A DNA stretch of 64,000 nucleotides, taken from Spirometra erinaceieuropaei. Lineage: Eukaryota > Platyhelminthes > Cestoda > Diphyllobothriidea > Diphyllobothriidae. Position 1 is the first letter of the stretch, and each line of letters starts with the position of its first letter. Positions 36,690-50,019 of this stretch are shown here, in pieces. The notes beneath the pieces are model-generated. The model was not told where the DNA came from. It did no database searches and saw only the letters and a program-made list of their open reading frames with translations. The stretch is from contig CACRXP010000399.1 in NCBI GenBank assembly GCA_902702965.1, positions 404,528 to 468,527 on the forward strand, in the 5' to 3' direction. Position numbers and translations under genes: made by a program.

Positions 36690-36990
36690 TTAAAACCTCA
36701 TTTCACAGCTACAACATTGGTCAACTTAAACTATTTTCTCTTGAGTACTGGTAGAGGAGCACTCATGCAGGCCTACTGGAATGTGAGAAATTGAGACTGT
36801 CTTCTGAACTTCGACGATTTCTTCGCTTTCGCCAAAACAACCAACCTAGGTGGAAACTTCCTCAAAATTCGTGGAGAACAATCCGACCAGAATGATTACT
36901 TTTACTGATTTTTCAGGCAATCGACAGTGCTTGGAACGCCTTTCTCGACAAGGCGCCTACAGAAGACTCAGTAGAAACATTAAAACAAAT
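36690..36990 (+). mobile_element. LINE RT C-terminal remnant (unit B)
   Basis: LNFDDFFAFAKTTNLGGNFLKI is the counterpart of the LINE C-terminal EDFFEFATTTNLRG segment. A stop and frameshift follow before the WNAFL-like part. It was present before the array duplicated, since every unit carries it. Confidence 0.6.
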
Positions 36991-37894
36991 ACTTGATATA
37001 TACTTACTTTAAAAATACCGCCTAACTTGACAGAGCAGGTCTGTTTTACCTGGTCGTCGATTTGAAATCTCCCACTGCCAATGCGGATAAGTGTTGTTTC
37101 TATTTTTCATAATCATCCACAAATTAGTGCTTTCGGCTTTCCATCCAAAAAATTCAAAAAACAATATTTTGTAATATGCGTATGACACGGACACAGAATA
37201 TTGCATGTACCGTTTTAAATAGGGTCTTTGATTGCATTGATTATTACCCCTGAGTATAGTAAACTTTAATCAAATAGGCATCACTAAGCAAGTGGAATAA
37301 GGGAAGTTTCGTTTCCTGCAATTTGTCGGAAGAAGCTTGTAAGAATTCCCGCTCACTTTTATTTTAGGAACACGATTTTACTAAATACCAACACCCACAC
37401 CACACCAATCACGAAACAGTTGCAATACTATCCACTTCCAGCCAAGATATGTTGTTAGCTCTCATTCTAAAATACACACATAAAATAACGTGAGTCAGAT
37501 GGATTACAAATGTAACAGCAATGCAAACAATGCGCGCATAAAAAATCTTTGTATAGTGTTTGATTTTTAGAAAATAGTCAGCCGACTAGAACTGAGATAC
37601 AATCAAATAAATGCCTTAAATTCGGTAACAGCTGCATTACACAAATTTTCTCATAACGGGTTTGTGGTAGTCTCTATGAAGATTGAATAAGAGGTCCGGT
37701 GAAAAGAACACGGGATTGCAACCCGTTGCCATTCCTGTCTGAAAGTTTGCCATTAAAACTCGACTATACATTTAATAAGACGTACAACTGCGCGAGATTA
37801 ATGTCTTCAATTAATCGTAGCGGGCACTTCTATCGTCAATTCCTAATTTGAACTATGATGGATATGATGGTGTGCAGAAATAAGCACAGATCCT

Positions 37895-39145
37895 CTACTG
37901 AATGGCGGCAATGTATCTGAAAGCCTCCAATGCGTTTAAAATCTTACTTGCTAGGCATTTCTTCAAACACTTCTTCACGCTTTTGAATGGTCTTTCTTTT
38001 GTCTTGGTGAAATATGTTCCTTCCTGACAGTCACCACTTTTGGTGCAAGTGTATGCTGTATGCTCTTCCTTCTTTGTCACTGAAATAAACCCACAACAAT
38101 TATCAACAAGTAGAGAAAACTGAAGCAACAGCATATTCAACAGCGGATGCATGCACTAAGAACGGAACAAAAGCACTCAGCAAAAATATGACGGTAACAT
38201 GGTAGCTTACGATCTGTCCAACCAGTGCATATGGGCACACACTGTTTGTAAGCATTAAAGCCATCTTCTTTTCTCTCAATCTTAAGACATGTCTCCTTTT
38301 TGTCGTCGCACACTTTAAAGAACTTCGCGGAGCCGCTTTCCACTAAAATGCATGATCACTTCCAGGTTAAAGAACTTTATTCTTTAAACTCTGTTTAACA
38401 AAGGCGCGTGAAATCGCTTAAAATAAATGAGCGTCGAATGGTGACTTACATTTTCTTACCAGCTGACACGACAGAACACACAACACATGCCTCTCAAAGA
38501 TTGTTTTGTGGCCTTGCCTTCCATAAACGTCATACGCATTGCAAGTTTGATCTGGACCTTCACAATAGTAGGCTGTCGTTTTCTCAGTTATGCCCTCTTG
38601 AGACAAAGAAAGAAGTTGCTCATTAATGTCTATGCTCTGGATGAGTAGTCGACCGCGAACGCGCGAAACGTCTGCAGTTACAACGGACAGAGTGGAGAAT
38701 CGCTTAAAAGGAAGTACAAACCTCGTTCTTTCGCGCATATATCGCGGCATCCCTTGTCCTTGCCAGCATCTCCAGTGGTGTAGGCCAGATCGGTGCAATC
38801 TGTGCGGTCACCTTTGCATATTTGTTGTGTGCCTTCTGAACACAAATGAGACGAATATGAAAGTGAGTGCGTGTTTTGACAGACTAATATATACTTATAT
38901 TTGCATTGCTGATTTATAAACAGGAGTCGAATTTTGGTATCATGTCTTTCAAGTGGTTAGGAGGAGAGTTCATGTCTTGCCCGCTGGATGATCTCTAACA
39001 GCTTTAAAATATGAAACGGCCTATTTAGCAAGCATAGTGACTATATATCCATCGCTCGTAATTTATTTAAATGACAAAACTCACCAGATACGACCACCAT
39101 GGAAATCAACGCAGCCTGAAATAGCATTGGCGAAAGGAGCCTCAT
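37895..39145 (-). CDS. Secreted four-domain cysteine-rich protein, copy B (5 exons)
   Basis: Exons join(39145-39085, 38835-38722, 38596-38450, 38342-38211, 38079-37895) give 212 residues. Exon 1 encodes the signal peptide MRLLSPMLFQAALISMVVVS, with donor GTGAGT. Domain exons have the same lengths as in copy A (114, 147 and 132 nt) and the same phase 1 junctions. Each carries the C-x(5,6)-C-x(15,20)-C-x(3)-C pattern, for example ICKGDRTDC...GCRDIC in domain 1 and QCVPIC at the end of domain 3. The last exon runs 17 residues beyond the CLA where copy A stops early, giving a mildly hydrophobic tail. A GTAAGA follows CLA in phase 1, so splicing to a further exon cannot be excluded. Exon lengths fixed across paralogues plus strong splice sites argue that it is functional. 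Confidence 0.82.
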
Positions 39146-39206
39146 TGTTTAAAACGGATGTCACTGTTGGAGCTATAGGTTGACAATTTCGAATAGCATA
39201 TATGCC

Positions 39207-39218
39207 TATATTTATATC
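39207..39218 (-). promoter_or_regulatory. Putative TATA box, copy B
   Basis: The minus-strand GATATAAATATA lies about 65-70 nt upstream of the ATG. It is a good TATA-box match at a sensible distance for a short 5' leader. The whole upstream block is shared with copies A and C. Confidence 0.5.
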
Positions 39219-41884
39219 ATTTGGCTGTCCACTTTACTACCATGCCATTGGTTGCAACAAAAAAGTGAGTGACAACTGTTTGCTTCCGCTGTCGCCTGTA
39301 TGTCATTTTATCGAACACGCTTCATCAATGCAAACCGGGGAAGAATTTTGAATGACAGACAATAAGTCACGTACTAACCATGGACCTCATTTCGAGGTGT
39401 ATGTGCTGAATTCATTTTCGATATCCTTTCGTGCTTTAGGCATCTTGTCATGAAACCTCAGCGTGCTGTAGAGAAACCGCTAAGCATAACCATAACGGTT
39501 GAACATCTTGGACAGTTTTTTCCTTTAGAAGGATTTCTCGGTCTAACTGCGTTTAAATAGCTTATGCATTTTTCCGTCCACACTGGAAAACTCCCTGTAG
39601 TCTGTCTTCATATTAGTTCGCACGCCTGTCCTCTCGTGGATGGCAGGATTTATTTATCCCCTAAATCAAACACGAAGCCAATAGAACATATATAGATTTG
39701 GCGGATACGTCTTTACATCTGGGAATTCAACTTTCCATTTGTGCAGTAGCAACGGGAGGTTTGAATCTGTGATAGAGAATTTGCCGTTCATGTAAGTTGG
39801 CTTAATTTTATTTCCGTTGTCTTGACGACGGCTAGTCTCACCTCCTTCAAATTCCTCAAATGATGCACGATGTGATATCACGCTCGCTCTCTTGACGCCA
39901 ACACCGTAGCATGTAATTCAGGCTATTCGTCCAGGATCCTACTATCTCTGGCCGTTGGACCATCATTGCCGAGCATGTTTCTTAGGTACACGTTTGGGAG
40001 GGGGAAATGACTGCCACGTTAATTGGTTTATACTGGTTTAAGACTTGGACATCGTCAAATCGTTATTGAGCACTACCGTGTTCAAATAAGGGCAGGGTTT
40101 ATCATCCCCCACGCAAGGTTTATGGGGGCGCTACTCGGTTATGTATGCTTACCCAGAAGACATGCACCAAATCCTAGTCGATCGGATAACAATTTACGGA
40201 GACTACATTATGCTATACATAGTACTCTTCACATTATCAGCTCAGAATACGGGAGTGCTTTATTTTGCCATATTCAGTGGGCCCGAATTCTGCAAAAGCG
40301 TATACGTAGACTTGCACTCGACAGTGTCACGTCATGGATATTACAATTTGAATGTGCTATGAGGGTATTATGAAGGTCGTATAAAATGTCTGGATTTTAC
40401 GGATTCGTCTAAAATTCAAGGAATATCAAGATGCTGTTCATCGAATGATATTTATGCACTAAAGACATACGTTAACGTACGAAAGTTGAAGGAAGACTCC
40501 TATATGACTATGGATCCACGTGCTACGTCATTGTGCATAAGCATATTTATTAAGACGTCAAATTATTGATTTACTTGGAAGTCATTAAGTGTGTGGGTTA
40601 AGCTTCCATTGACCAGTTCCCGCTTCCCTCTTCAGTTGGCGAAATGTGATTTGCTCGTAACTTAGTTATGTGCCATAAGTTCCCACTGAACAGTTCAGCA
40701 TACGATTCGAAAGTGCCTGCTTCTCTCTTCAATTGACGAAATGCGTAGCGTCAATATGCGCACACAAGTCAGTCGATACTACTCTGAAAATGTGTCATTT
40801 CCGACTTTGTAACGATAACTCAGTCATTGTCTTATTTTTTACCTTAGATGTCCAAGTGGTTTATGAAGGCTGCTAACTCGCATGTGATCATTAAAGCCAT
40901 ATTTCTTGTGTAATATTATGGTTTTTGAATGCGCCTTTCTCAGTATGTTCCTGTTTGGGCTAAGATAACCATGGCTTCTAACCGGCAATGTACGTTTGTT
41001 CGGTTGCACGCTGTGACCACACTTGAATTTTTCAAATTATCTTCTAGGCAATTTTCGACTCCGATCACCCCCCAGCGAAATGATCTGAGGTCAATTAGAA
41101 ATCTGTCATCCGGTCCACCATTGCCATTTCCTCCGATTTCTTCGAATTCTCGCTTTTGCGTTTTACACAGTCTGACTGGACTGAAGACCAAATTATTCGT
41201 AATGGTTACTTGTCTAGGAATGACATCAAAAATGCATGAGTGAATTCATGGAAATGAGGTCATTGAAAGTCATACGATGGCTCAATTGAACGTTTTCTAT
41301 GTAATGTGTTAGTTCAACGACAATACTGCAGGCAACGTCTGAGTACCCTGAACAAGCCTGGTGCGACGCCTTTCCAACTCCTGATCCCTATTACCAGTCT
41401 CCAGTATATGGTAGTGCACGTGTACTCAGCAGCCCTTTACAGGGGCAATTCCCGCTTTTCTATTTGGACCCCACGATATTTATTGGATTACAAAAAGACG
41501 AAAAACACTGGCTAACCACCATTGGTGAGAGAACCAAATGACATCAGTCGTCGTCGTAATTGCCAATAGAGACGAAAACGTGAGACCGAATGACGTTATT
41601 TTCCTTACTGCTTTATCTACTTTCTTTCTGTTTACTGCTTTCAACGTGCAGAGTGTGGTTTCGAAATTTCACTTTACTGACTACGGACTCAGATACAGCG
41701 TTTTATTGGTCATTACAGAGGAAGAAGTATCTGATCAAGCGACATCGCAGTATATTTTTATATTACACGACCTTTTCTTCTATATCCTAATTTCTGACAT
41801 GCGAGGCCGCGCATCTACTCACATGGGGCAGTGAAATGTAGGATGGCCTCGAACAAGTTCTGGGTCACCAGGGTTCTGAAGTCC

Positions 41885-42400
41885 TATCCGATGACAAACT
41901 TCATTTTTCACGGTGAGTGACATGGATGGAATGCCAAAAGCTTCCCCGATTTTAGGACTCATAGTCATAACACTGTTACGGTCGCTAGTCTGCCTACAGG
42001 ACAAAACGAAGTCATGGGGTCGGTGTGAGGATGATGAATTTGTCGATATTAGACATTTTCATGTGTTAACGTTCAAATGCGTTTCTTCAATAACGACTTC
42101 CCCTTTATGCATTTCGTTATGAAAGCGGATAGAAACATCCAGCGGGCCTTAGCTGACGTACCGGTCTGCCTCTAGTACTGTGGCCGCCTAAAGGCCGAAT
42201 TTTTCCGGAGGACGATACAGGCCGTAAAAGAACTGAACTTCAACAACAAACACTCAGTAAGCAATAAACATAGTTACCTAAGTGGGCTGTATCGGCATGT
42301 TGAGGCGCGCAGCATTGGATTGGAAAACAAGGTTGCCGAATTTTGAAATGATCTACGGGTGTCCACAAAATGTGGTTATCAATGCAAAAATGCAATACCA
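41885..42400 (+). mobile_element. Fossil Penelope-like element fragment (unit B)
   Basis: This is the same fossil as in unit A: MDGMPKASPILGLIVI, SWGRCEDDEFVDI and NKHSVSNKHSYLSGLYRHVE. It is inactive. Confidence 0.65.
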
Positions 42401-43419
42401 ATGTTCAGGGTATGCAGGTATTTGGAATTTCAGTTCAGTGTACTGATTTGTCCCAATATGGGTTGCGCAAGAGCGGGCCAATGTGTGAAGAAGCCTCCCC
42501 ATTATCGCGTGAATGGGACTCTACAGCAGTGAGGCTATCAGATTTGATGCAGTTTGTTTTCCGACAAAAATGTTGCATGTTAGCAGAATGTCTAGATTTC
42601 GGGAATACGACAAACGATGAAGCAGAGGGTGTTAAAACACGGAGGCAGACTACCTGCCTAAGGACTGAAATTCTTCATGCCTGCACATTTGCGTTTTCTA
42701 TCAAATGGACACATTTTCTACAAAAGGAGGTCAATGTGTAAAAAGGCTGCCTATCCTCGTGTGAAATTAAGTCTACAGCAGTGATGCTATCAGATTAAAT
42801 GGAATTTGTTTTGCGAATAAAAGACTAGAAAATTAGCTGAATGTCCAGATTTTAGGAATACGACAGAAGATTTAGCACCGGTTGTTAGAACACGGACGGA
42901 GACTACCTGCAAAAGGACTGAAATTCTTCATGCCTGGACATGGCGTTTTATCTTAGTCTCTTCTCACATTTGCGTTTTCTATCAACTGGGCGCATTTTCT
43001 ATAAAATGTCGATCAGTATGCTTGCCTAGAAGGCAGGGCGTAAATTTTTGCACAGAAATTTTAGTCCTGACGGACAGGCGTTTCAGCAGATATATCGCTT
43101 AGTTTTTTTCCAAACCTACTGATTGCCACAGTCAAATAGGCAGAAAAGGGGAATGCAAATGCTTGAGCATTGTTCGTTCCAGTTGCTCTTCTGTTCGCAA
43201 TAGTATTTCTCTTCTACTGATTTCTTTGGTCTGCCTCGATTATCAAAAATAGTGTTATTAACGTGTATCTTAAACGTGTGGTTCCTATTCGACAACCATC
43301 TACATAGGCAGGTGAACGGCGTTGCGATATGCTCGTCCCTTGGCCCCATTTTGGCGAATTTTTTCACGAAAAGTTTAAAGCTTTCCCACTACATCCCCAG
43401 ATGAACGCTTTAAGATACT

Positions 43420-45020
43420 TTTAGCGGTACGTGGATGATATATTCGCAATTGCACCGAAACGCAGTGACATTTCAATTGTATCCGATGACATAAATCAGG
43501 CGCAACCATCAATAGAATTCACTCTGGAAGAGAAACAGTCCGGTTCACTTCCCTTTCTGGATGTGCTTCTGAGTAGAAGACTTGACGGCAGCATTCGACG
43601 TAGCGTCAATCGTTCAAAAACGTGGTCCGGACAATACACTCATTTTGGGAGTTTCATATAACTTAACGTTAAAAGTAATTTAGACCGTTGTTTGACAGAA
43701 AGAGTGAGACGAATATGCTCAGCTGATAGCGTTGAGAAAGAGCCTAATATCGTCGACAGCTTCTTTAGCCAGAACGGGTATCCAGATCGATTCATTGTTA
43801 GGAACATGGCTTTTCATCAGGGTCCCATTTTAATGAAATGCATAAATTCAAATTTTAAGAAGATGCCTAACTCAAGCAGTATCACAAACTTTCCCAGCTG
43901 CTGACGCCCATGTACTGTTCTCCACCAATTCCATCCCATACGGAGAGGGCAAGGACAAATTACCACCTCAGACCAATTCTATGGGCATTACTCTTTCACC
44001 CGCTCATGTGGGACATAATATATTGGTCGCACGAGCCGGCGTTTATGCAAAAGAAGAAAAAAACTTCTCCCGGTATGGTTGGCAAAGGGACAGACAAAGA
44101 ACCCCAACAGCTCAATCTTCGCGCATATGGAAGGCACAGACAACCGTGCAGACACCAGAGAGGCTTTCAGAGTGATTTACAAGGTCTTATCAAGCAATCG
44201 TAAACTGCTTGAGCAGCGCTTGTTGGCTGACGGCAGAGGCGGCTGCAATCAGGCTACGCGGACCAATCTTATGCGCACATAAGAACTTCATAAGGTCCCA
44301 CTGATGTCATGGGTCGAAGAGAGCAAGCCAGCCACCCGCATGTAATTACCTTCGCCGGGACCCACCTTCTCCCTGGCGCTGACTTGAATTGTGGTGTTTG
44401 ACTGTCCCTCTCCCCTGCCTCCCCTCTCCAAACACGAGCTACAGCTTAATTATCTACCTGTCCGCATATTATAATTCATTACTTCAATAACCATGTAAAT
44501 GTACAGGCTTAAAGAGAATTTATCAAAAGTAACGTAGGTTCGCAAATTGCCTTTTGAAGATATAACTCCATGCATGCCCTTCAGGGACAGAGAAAAGGAA
44601 TTTGAACATTACATCCAAAAAACAAGTAAGCACCTTATTTCAAAGCAGACTAGGGCACGTAACATTTCCAAGTGTCGACAGACAGACCAGCACGGAACAA
44701 GTGTCATCCACTTCACCCCAAGAAGCGGGGAATAACGGCAAACAAGCCCAAACAGCCCGCCAAACATCCCGAAATTCCGAGGCAGCGAGACAAGGGAAAA
44801 GTCGATTAGCAAAAAGTCGACTAGCGGGCATGCCAGTTTGGGAGGCCAGCACATTCCTCAGACAGAACTAGCGTACCATTACCCCCGACATGTCTGTGCG
44901 CTTGAATCCGTCTCCTAATGACCACATGTTATTGATTGTTTGCAGATTGCGCTGCATCACGTTAGCATACGTTTCTTTACTCTGCATGCCTGAGGATGAA
45001 TAATCAAAAACGTAAGTTTA
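43420..45020 (+). mobile_element. Penelope-like element, 5'-truncated (unit B)
   Basis: The element starts inside the RT domain at the catalytic box RYVDDIFAIA (43425). It continues through IEFTLEEKQSGSLPFLDVLLSRR, VKSNLDRCLTERVRRICSAD and NGYPDRFIVRNM, all standard PLE RT landmarks. It then runs through the GTDNRADTREAFRVIYKV region to the 3' end at the CTGAGGATGAATAATCAAAA motif (44989-45008). Frames change several times, so it is dead. It belongs to a different subfamily from the fossil 1 kb upstream. Confidence 0.78.
44989..45011 (+). other. PLE terminal hammerhead-like motif
   Basis: CTGAGGA, a short TGA-loop-TCA hairpin, then AAAACG follows the order CTGANGA, stem II, GAAA of the hammerhead ribozyme core. 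PLEs of other animals are known to carry such ribozymes. Here GAAA is degraded to AAAA. Confidence 0.35.
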
Positions 45021-45842
45021 TCGAGGGTAATTCCATCAATTAGACAATCAAAAATTAGAAGGATCCGTCAGCATTCAGGACATTCAGTGAGCACATATGG
45101 TACAGTGCCCACATTGTCAAAGGGAAAGCGCATTCTCATTTCACTGGACTACCTCCGCATGCATAACCGAGATCTATCTGTATGATTCGGACAGTGATCT
45201 TGATTACATATTTAAGCAGAGAGGCTGCCAACCAGTTTTATGGCATCAATACACTATTGCCAAATTGGAATGCTTGGAGCTTCTTCAGTGTCAACTCCGT
45301 GAATTTGCATGTTGCTTCTCCAAATGCTGTGTGACTTTACGTACATTCACACAGAGTGCGGATGCCCGGCAAATCCACACACATTGAGCGATTCGTTAGT
45401 CACAAGTTGTATTCTGGCTGAAGATCAAGCATATTCATAGCCGAATCTCAGTTAAATGAAGTTTCTGGTCTCGTTTCAGGGAATTTAACTGATTGCCTTT
45501 CAAAACGAAACAAATCCCGATGATATTAATTTCGAGAATTTTAGGCGAATTATGTATCATAAGTCGTCTTACCTCAAAATGGCAAAAGGAATCGACAGAA
45601 ATGTTGACGCAGATCCTATGCAATTGGCACAAATTCGACTACGATGACGCCGGATTTTCTACAAATGTTTTACATGCGTTGATATCCTCCGTAAGTCATG
45701 TATGCTTGGTAGTCACCAAATAGACTGGAGAGTGATTGCTCGGGAAATATTGCTTGAGAAATTAGCCTGTCTTATCAGAACTGGTTAATTCCGCAGATCT
45801 TCGTAGTCTGAACAATTAACTTGATGTAAATATGAGTAAACC

Positions 45843-45955
45843 TACGGCCGCCGGTTGGATTATCACAGTCCAGGTTGTTTGAGCGTAGGCTATATTCTGG
45901 CCTCACGCGTTCAGCTGTGGGTTCGCACCCAACCGTCACCGTCACTGTTTTTTTC
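45843..45955 (+). repeat. Possible tRNA-like SINE (unit B)
   Basis: The segment ends in GTGGGTTCGCACCCAACC, a good RNA polymerase III B box with a paired stem. A clear A box was not found, so a SINE is only a possibility. Confidence 0.35.
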
Positions 45956-46794
45956 ACAACTGGGTCAAATTACTTTTGAATGCATTGGTTTTAAATAAAT
46001 CGAAACGTACATAGGGAGACAATGATATCCTTAAATGTCGGTCTGTTAATCACGAAGGAGATTTTCGAGGATAGCTACACAGGTTATTCCAATTGTCATG
46101 CCCATCATAAGCTTCAGGGAGATGATGCACGATCTCACGAAATAATGAATTTCGAGTTCAGATGTGAGGTCATGGGAAGCAATCGTTGTTGGCAGTGTAA
46201 ATTCTGCAACAGCCTGCAAATGTATGCCAAGATAAATCCTCATGTGAAACGAGACGCAGTCTACTGAAAGTTAAGTGGGGTCCTTTTCTATACATTTGCC
46301 GAGTAGGTAAAACGTCAGATTTTGTGAATCACCATGATTTGCCATTACCGAAGAGACTATGGCAAAGTTGGAATATACGTTGAGGTTTAGACAGTGGATG
46401 TTTTCGGGAACAATTAAGGTGTTTATTGTTCAAAAAGAACTGTTTAATTCGATTAGTAAAGCAATTTTTTTCCATTAAATCTGCGTTTGAAAATATGATG
46501 CAATGCATTTTTCCGATAATTAGCAAACCATGGCGTAATTTAAACAACCATCACGCTTACAGTGTCGCGGTTTTTTAGGCGCTGCCTCCAGCGCGAAGAA
46601 AATGATCGTAATGTTTATGCCTCATATACTAATTCCATGTGCATGAAATCTCTCGCTGCTATTAAAATAAATTTATCGGAAATTAAAGATACTAGAGTGT
46701 TATGGATCTGTGAATCCTTAGACCTATTCTGGTGGTTCACGATGCAATGCAGAACATTTGTTCGCACCTGAGGCATTAGCAATGACAGGACAGT

Positions 46795-47698
46795 TAATCG
46801 AACCTTATGCGGATATGAAAAGCTTCATCTATTAGTTTTTCAACAAAATCTGGTTTCGAGAATGCTTTTTGTTGTTGAAATTCTTTGAAAAGTTTGTTAA
46901 CACATTCAGCCTTCCACGAAAGGCGTTTGAACGTTTAATTTTTATTTTGATATTTTCATGTACACAATCTTGCGAAACCCAACATCCAGTTTGCGCATAG
47001 GTCATCGATTTGATTGGCTCTGAAATTTAGACATGATCCAGACGTTTAACTGGAAACGCTAAAATCCTCAGAAGATATAAAACTGAACAAGAGGGCAGGC
47101 AAATCCGAGCTAATTTTCTAGGCAGCAAATGAGCTGACGGCGTCAAACCTTGTCTAAAAGCGCATGGGGCATGGAGTCGATGTGCTTATAATTAAAGCGC
47201 AAGTATTATCCATTTGATTTGCGTTTATCTGCTGGTGGACATTATGTCTATTTAACCGAAACTTAAACCGACACGGAACGCTTCATCATTTAGTCTTTCA
47301 ATGAAACCTCATTTGTCAGATTGCGTTTCGTTCTCGAATTCCGACTTTTGCGAAGAACAATTGAAAGTTTGAATTTGTGCTGATCCTTATGCTATTTTCA
47401 TGTGCACAAGCTTGTGAAACCTGACATTCGTGATTAACGCATTGGTATTAACTTCCAATGGTGCCGGTAAAAAAAGCTATCCAGTCAAAAAATGCAGACA
47501 TGATCCTGATGTTGAACTCGGAACGCTAAAATCTTCAGGTGATATAAAACTTATCAGGAGGGTACGCAAATCCGAGCTGCTTTTCCAGGCAAGAAATGAG
47601 CCGACGGTGTCAAACCATGCCTAAAAGCGTTTGGGACAAGCGATGGCAGAAGAGTCGATGGGCTTATAATTAAAGCGCAAGTATTATCAATTTGATTT
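46795..47698. repeat. Two-copy ~0.5-kb tandem repeat (unit B)
   Basis: This is the counterpart of 33420-34362 with the same internal duplication and a few small deletions, such as the loss near 47026. Confidence 0.8.
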
Positions 47699-48134
47699 TG
47701 TTATGACCCGGAAGGAAGGTAGGACAGAAGAGAGCCCGTTCGGACGACAAGCACTTTATTGGTGACTTGGGGACACGAGGGGGGGGTTGCCGCTCGTAAG
47801 AAAGTTGTGCTATTTATATTGGCTCCCGTGCGTTCTGGAACATTCCGTCCAATGACGTGCCAGCCATTGAGAGCGTTCTAGAATGTTCCTGCCCCGACCG
47901 TGCTGGTCGCTGATTGGCCACCGCGTGCGCGATAGGCCCTCCCCGCGGAAAACGTCTGGAATGTTCGACCAGCCATTGATTGGGCCGCACCCGTGAGCAA
48001 AGCCACCACGCGTGCTCGGCGCTGCAGTGCGCCCCGGTCGGTCGTCTGACTTCACGCGTGACTAACGTCGCCGGCTTGGTCCCCTGTTTAGCGCCTTAGG
48101 CTGTGGCTCTATGCTGCTTTCACTCTCCATAACA
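47699..48134 (-). mobile_element. Solo LTR with heat-shock-element promoter (unit B)
   Basis: This 436-bp copy of the LTR at 34363 was carried by the segmental duplication, with the same GATTT target duplication (47694-47698, 48135-48139). It keeps the TATA box, AATAAA, the CCAAT boxes and both trimers (TTCTGGAACATTC and TTCTAGAATGTTC), despite several substitutions elsewhere. Confidence 0.78.
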
Positions 48135-48458
48135 GATTTGCGTTTATTTTCTGTCTAGTTGGTGGTGTGCGGCGCATTCATGTACCTCTTTTGACGAAGT
48201 TGTGTGAAGCCGCAGTGTTTTTTTCTTAATATGGCCTAAGTTGGAATTCGGATTGACCATTAATTGTGTATGTAGAAAGGGTTTCCATCGTGCGCGTCAC
48301 AAACATGTCTGTCCCCTGTAGGCGGATTGCCTAAATTTGTCAGCCAAGGTGTCCTAACTCACACCCACGTTTTCTTTTTTGGTCCTGGTACCAAGGATGA
48401 TAGAGTGCAGAATGTACAGCGTAAGTGTAGTGGCACATAAAACTAAGTCCCGTGCAGA

Positions 48459-48821
48459 TCACTTGCCGTTTTCTCTCTTGCGCTGGGACAAGCAGTGCAG
48501 GTGGTCGGAAACAATATTATTTAATTCAAGTCTCCAAATGAGCTTCTGCCATTCCACGTCCAGTAAACCATTGTCCTCGAGGCCCGGTGTGCGCTGCAAT
48601 TCTCCTGTACCTGTATCCCCGGCGGTAGATGCGTCCGTGATTCCCCTGGTTATACTGAACTTGTGCAAGACTACCCAGTCATCCTTGTCTTTCAGTGGTT
48701 TTTGTTGTTGGTCAAAAGCATTGTTGAGTATTGGAGACCAGACTGTGTGGAATGGAGCGCCAAGGTTCAGAAGCAGTGGAGCTATCCACCTGCGCTTACT
48801 CAGCCTCGGGCCATTGTGACT
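48459..48821 (-). CDS. Conserved unknown open frame, possible exon
   Basis: A 121-codon open stretch begins after TAA at 48822 and runs RRWIAPLLLNLGAPFHTVW, QQQKPLKDKDDWVVLHKF, GLEDNGLLDVEWQKLIWRLE and then LHCLSQRKRENGK before the stop. It reads past the TAG that ends the sister copy. There is no Met at the start, so if coding it is an exon or a gene fragment. No domain is recognised. Confidence 0.35.
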   Translation of the reverse strand, partial: SHNGPRLSKRRWIAPLLLNLGAPFHTVWSPILNNAFDQQQKPLKDKDDWVVLHKFSITRGITDASTAGDTGTGELQRTPGLEDNGLLDVEWQKLIWRLELNNIVSDHLHCLSQRKRENGK

Positions 48822-50019
48822 TTATCTTGACATCGCACTCAGGCGCAGTAGATTCTCTGGAGTGTACACTCATTATAAATTAATCCGAGCGCATGTCACC
48901 GTGCTTGCCTCGTCTTGCTTTGAAACACATTGTAGACAGCGCCGGATGCGATGGTCGAATTATCACTGTTAGGTAGCGTAGGGATGTGGACGACTGTTTT
49001 GAGGAGTTCTGGAGCCTAATAGGTTCGCGTGAACCTTAACGTGAAGAATGTCTGCGGAACTGCATGGGGAACATTGGCAGTCGACCAGGGTACGGAATTT
49101 ATTTGAAATCACCTCACATCAACGACTTAGTGGTTATAGATATTTTGTATATCCTTACTGAGTTGCTTTATGCACTGTGGTATCTCGACCTGAAATCATT
49201 CTCGATGTCCATCATCGAAATTATATAAATAAATAAAAACAGCTTGGACTGAAAAATGAGAAGCCCGCGTTGTATGTTACAGATACCATTTATTTCGAAC
49301 AGCTCTCTGCGCTTCTGTGAACGCTAATGGGAGTTCAGAGAAAATTCCTGATTTAAGTCGTAAATAAAATCACTTCGATCTGCCACGTGTGGCGATGGCG
49401 TTCATTTGAAGAAATGAGCATTCATAGTTTGGGATAATCGCAACCTCAACTCTAATAGAAATGTGCGGGGACGATTGCTTCTAAAGTCATTACGGTAGTT
49501 CTGTGAGTAAGTGTTAAGTTAGTGAGCCTATTGACATTTTCTCATGAACGCGACCAACACTTTCGAAGTCACAATAAAAATATGGTACTGAGGAGGCTTA
49601 AGTAGAAAACTTAACAAGGTTTTCCGAAACGTTCAGGACGATCAACTACGAGAATGATGGACAGACCTAGCAACAGGGATTCAACCATGTGATTTGTCCG
49701 ATCGATGGCTGCTAAAGTTAAACCCTGCGAATTGTGTCGCGCTCAAACGGGGGGAGTATTGGAGATTATTACCAATACCTGCTTGGTAGAATGCGTTTTC
49801 AAAAGAGGCCGATCAGAAAGGCATGGAGATTAACACATTGTAAAATCTATGGCACTTTTCTCAATGCGTTAGGGAGCCCAAAAGTGTAGATGGTGTTCTC
49901 TTAGTTTAGCCCTTATTCGTTCGCAACTAAAATACAAATTTACGTGATGTGCCCATGGCTGAAAATACTACATATTTTTACAAATAGTTCGAAAAGAGCG
50001 ACCAATATTGTGAATTCTA

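Larger units (their letters stand above)
35547..48883. repeat. Array unit B (13.3 kb)
   Basis: This is the most regular unit, 13337 bp. Its left half, including gene copy B, is nearly identical to unit C at offset 13330. Its right half, including the solo LTR, is nearly identical to the right half of unit A at offset 13336. Together these show a recent tandem duplication of about 13.3 kb on top of an older one. Confidence 0.85.

Noticed and set aside
40929..41243. 104-residue frame shared with 54094-54408
   Set aside because: The unit A counterpart (21180-21440) is broken by indels, and no domain is recognisable on either strand.
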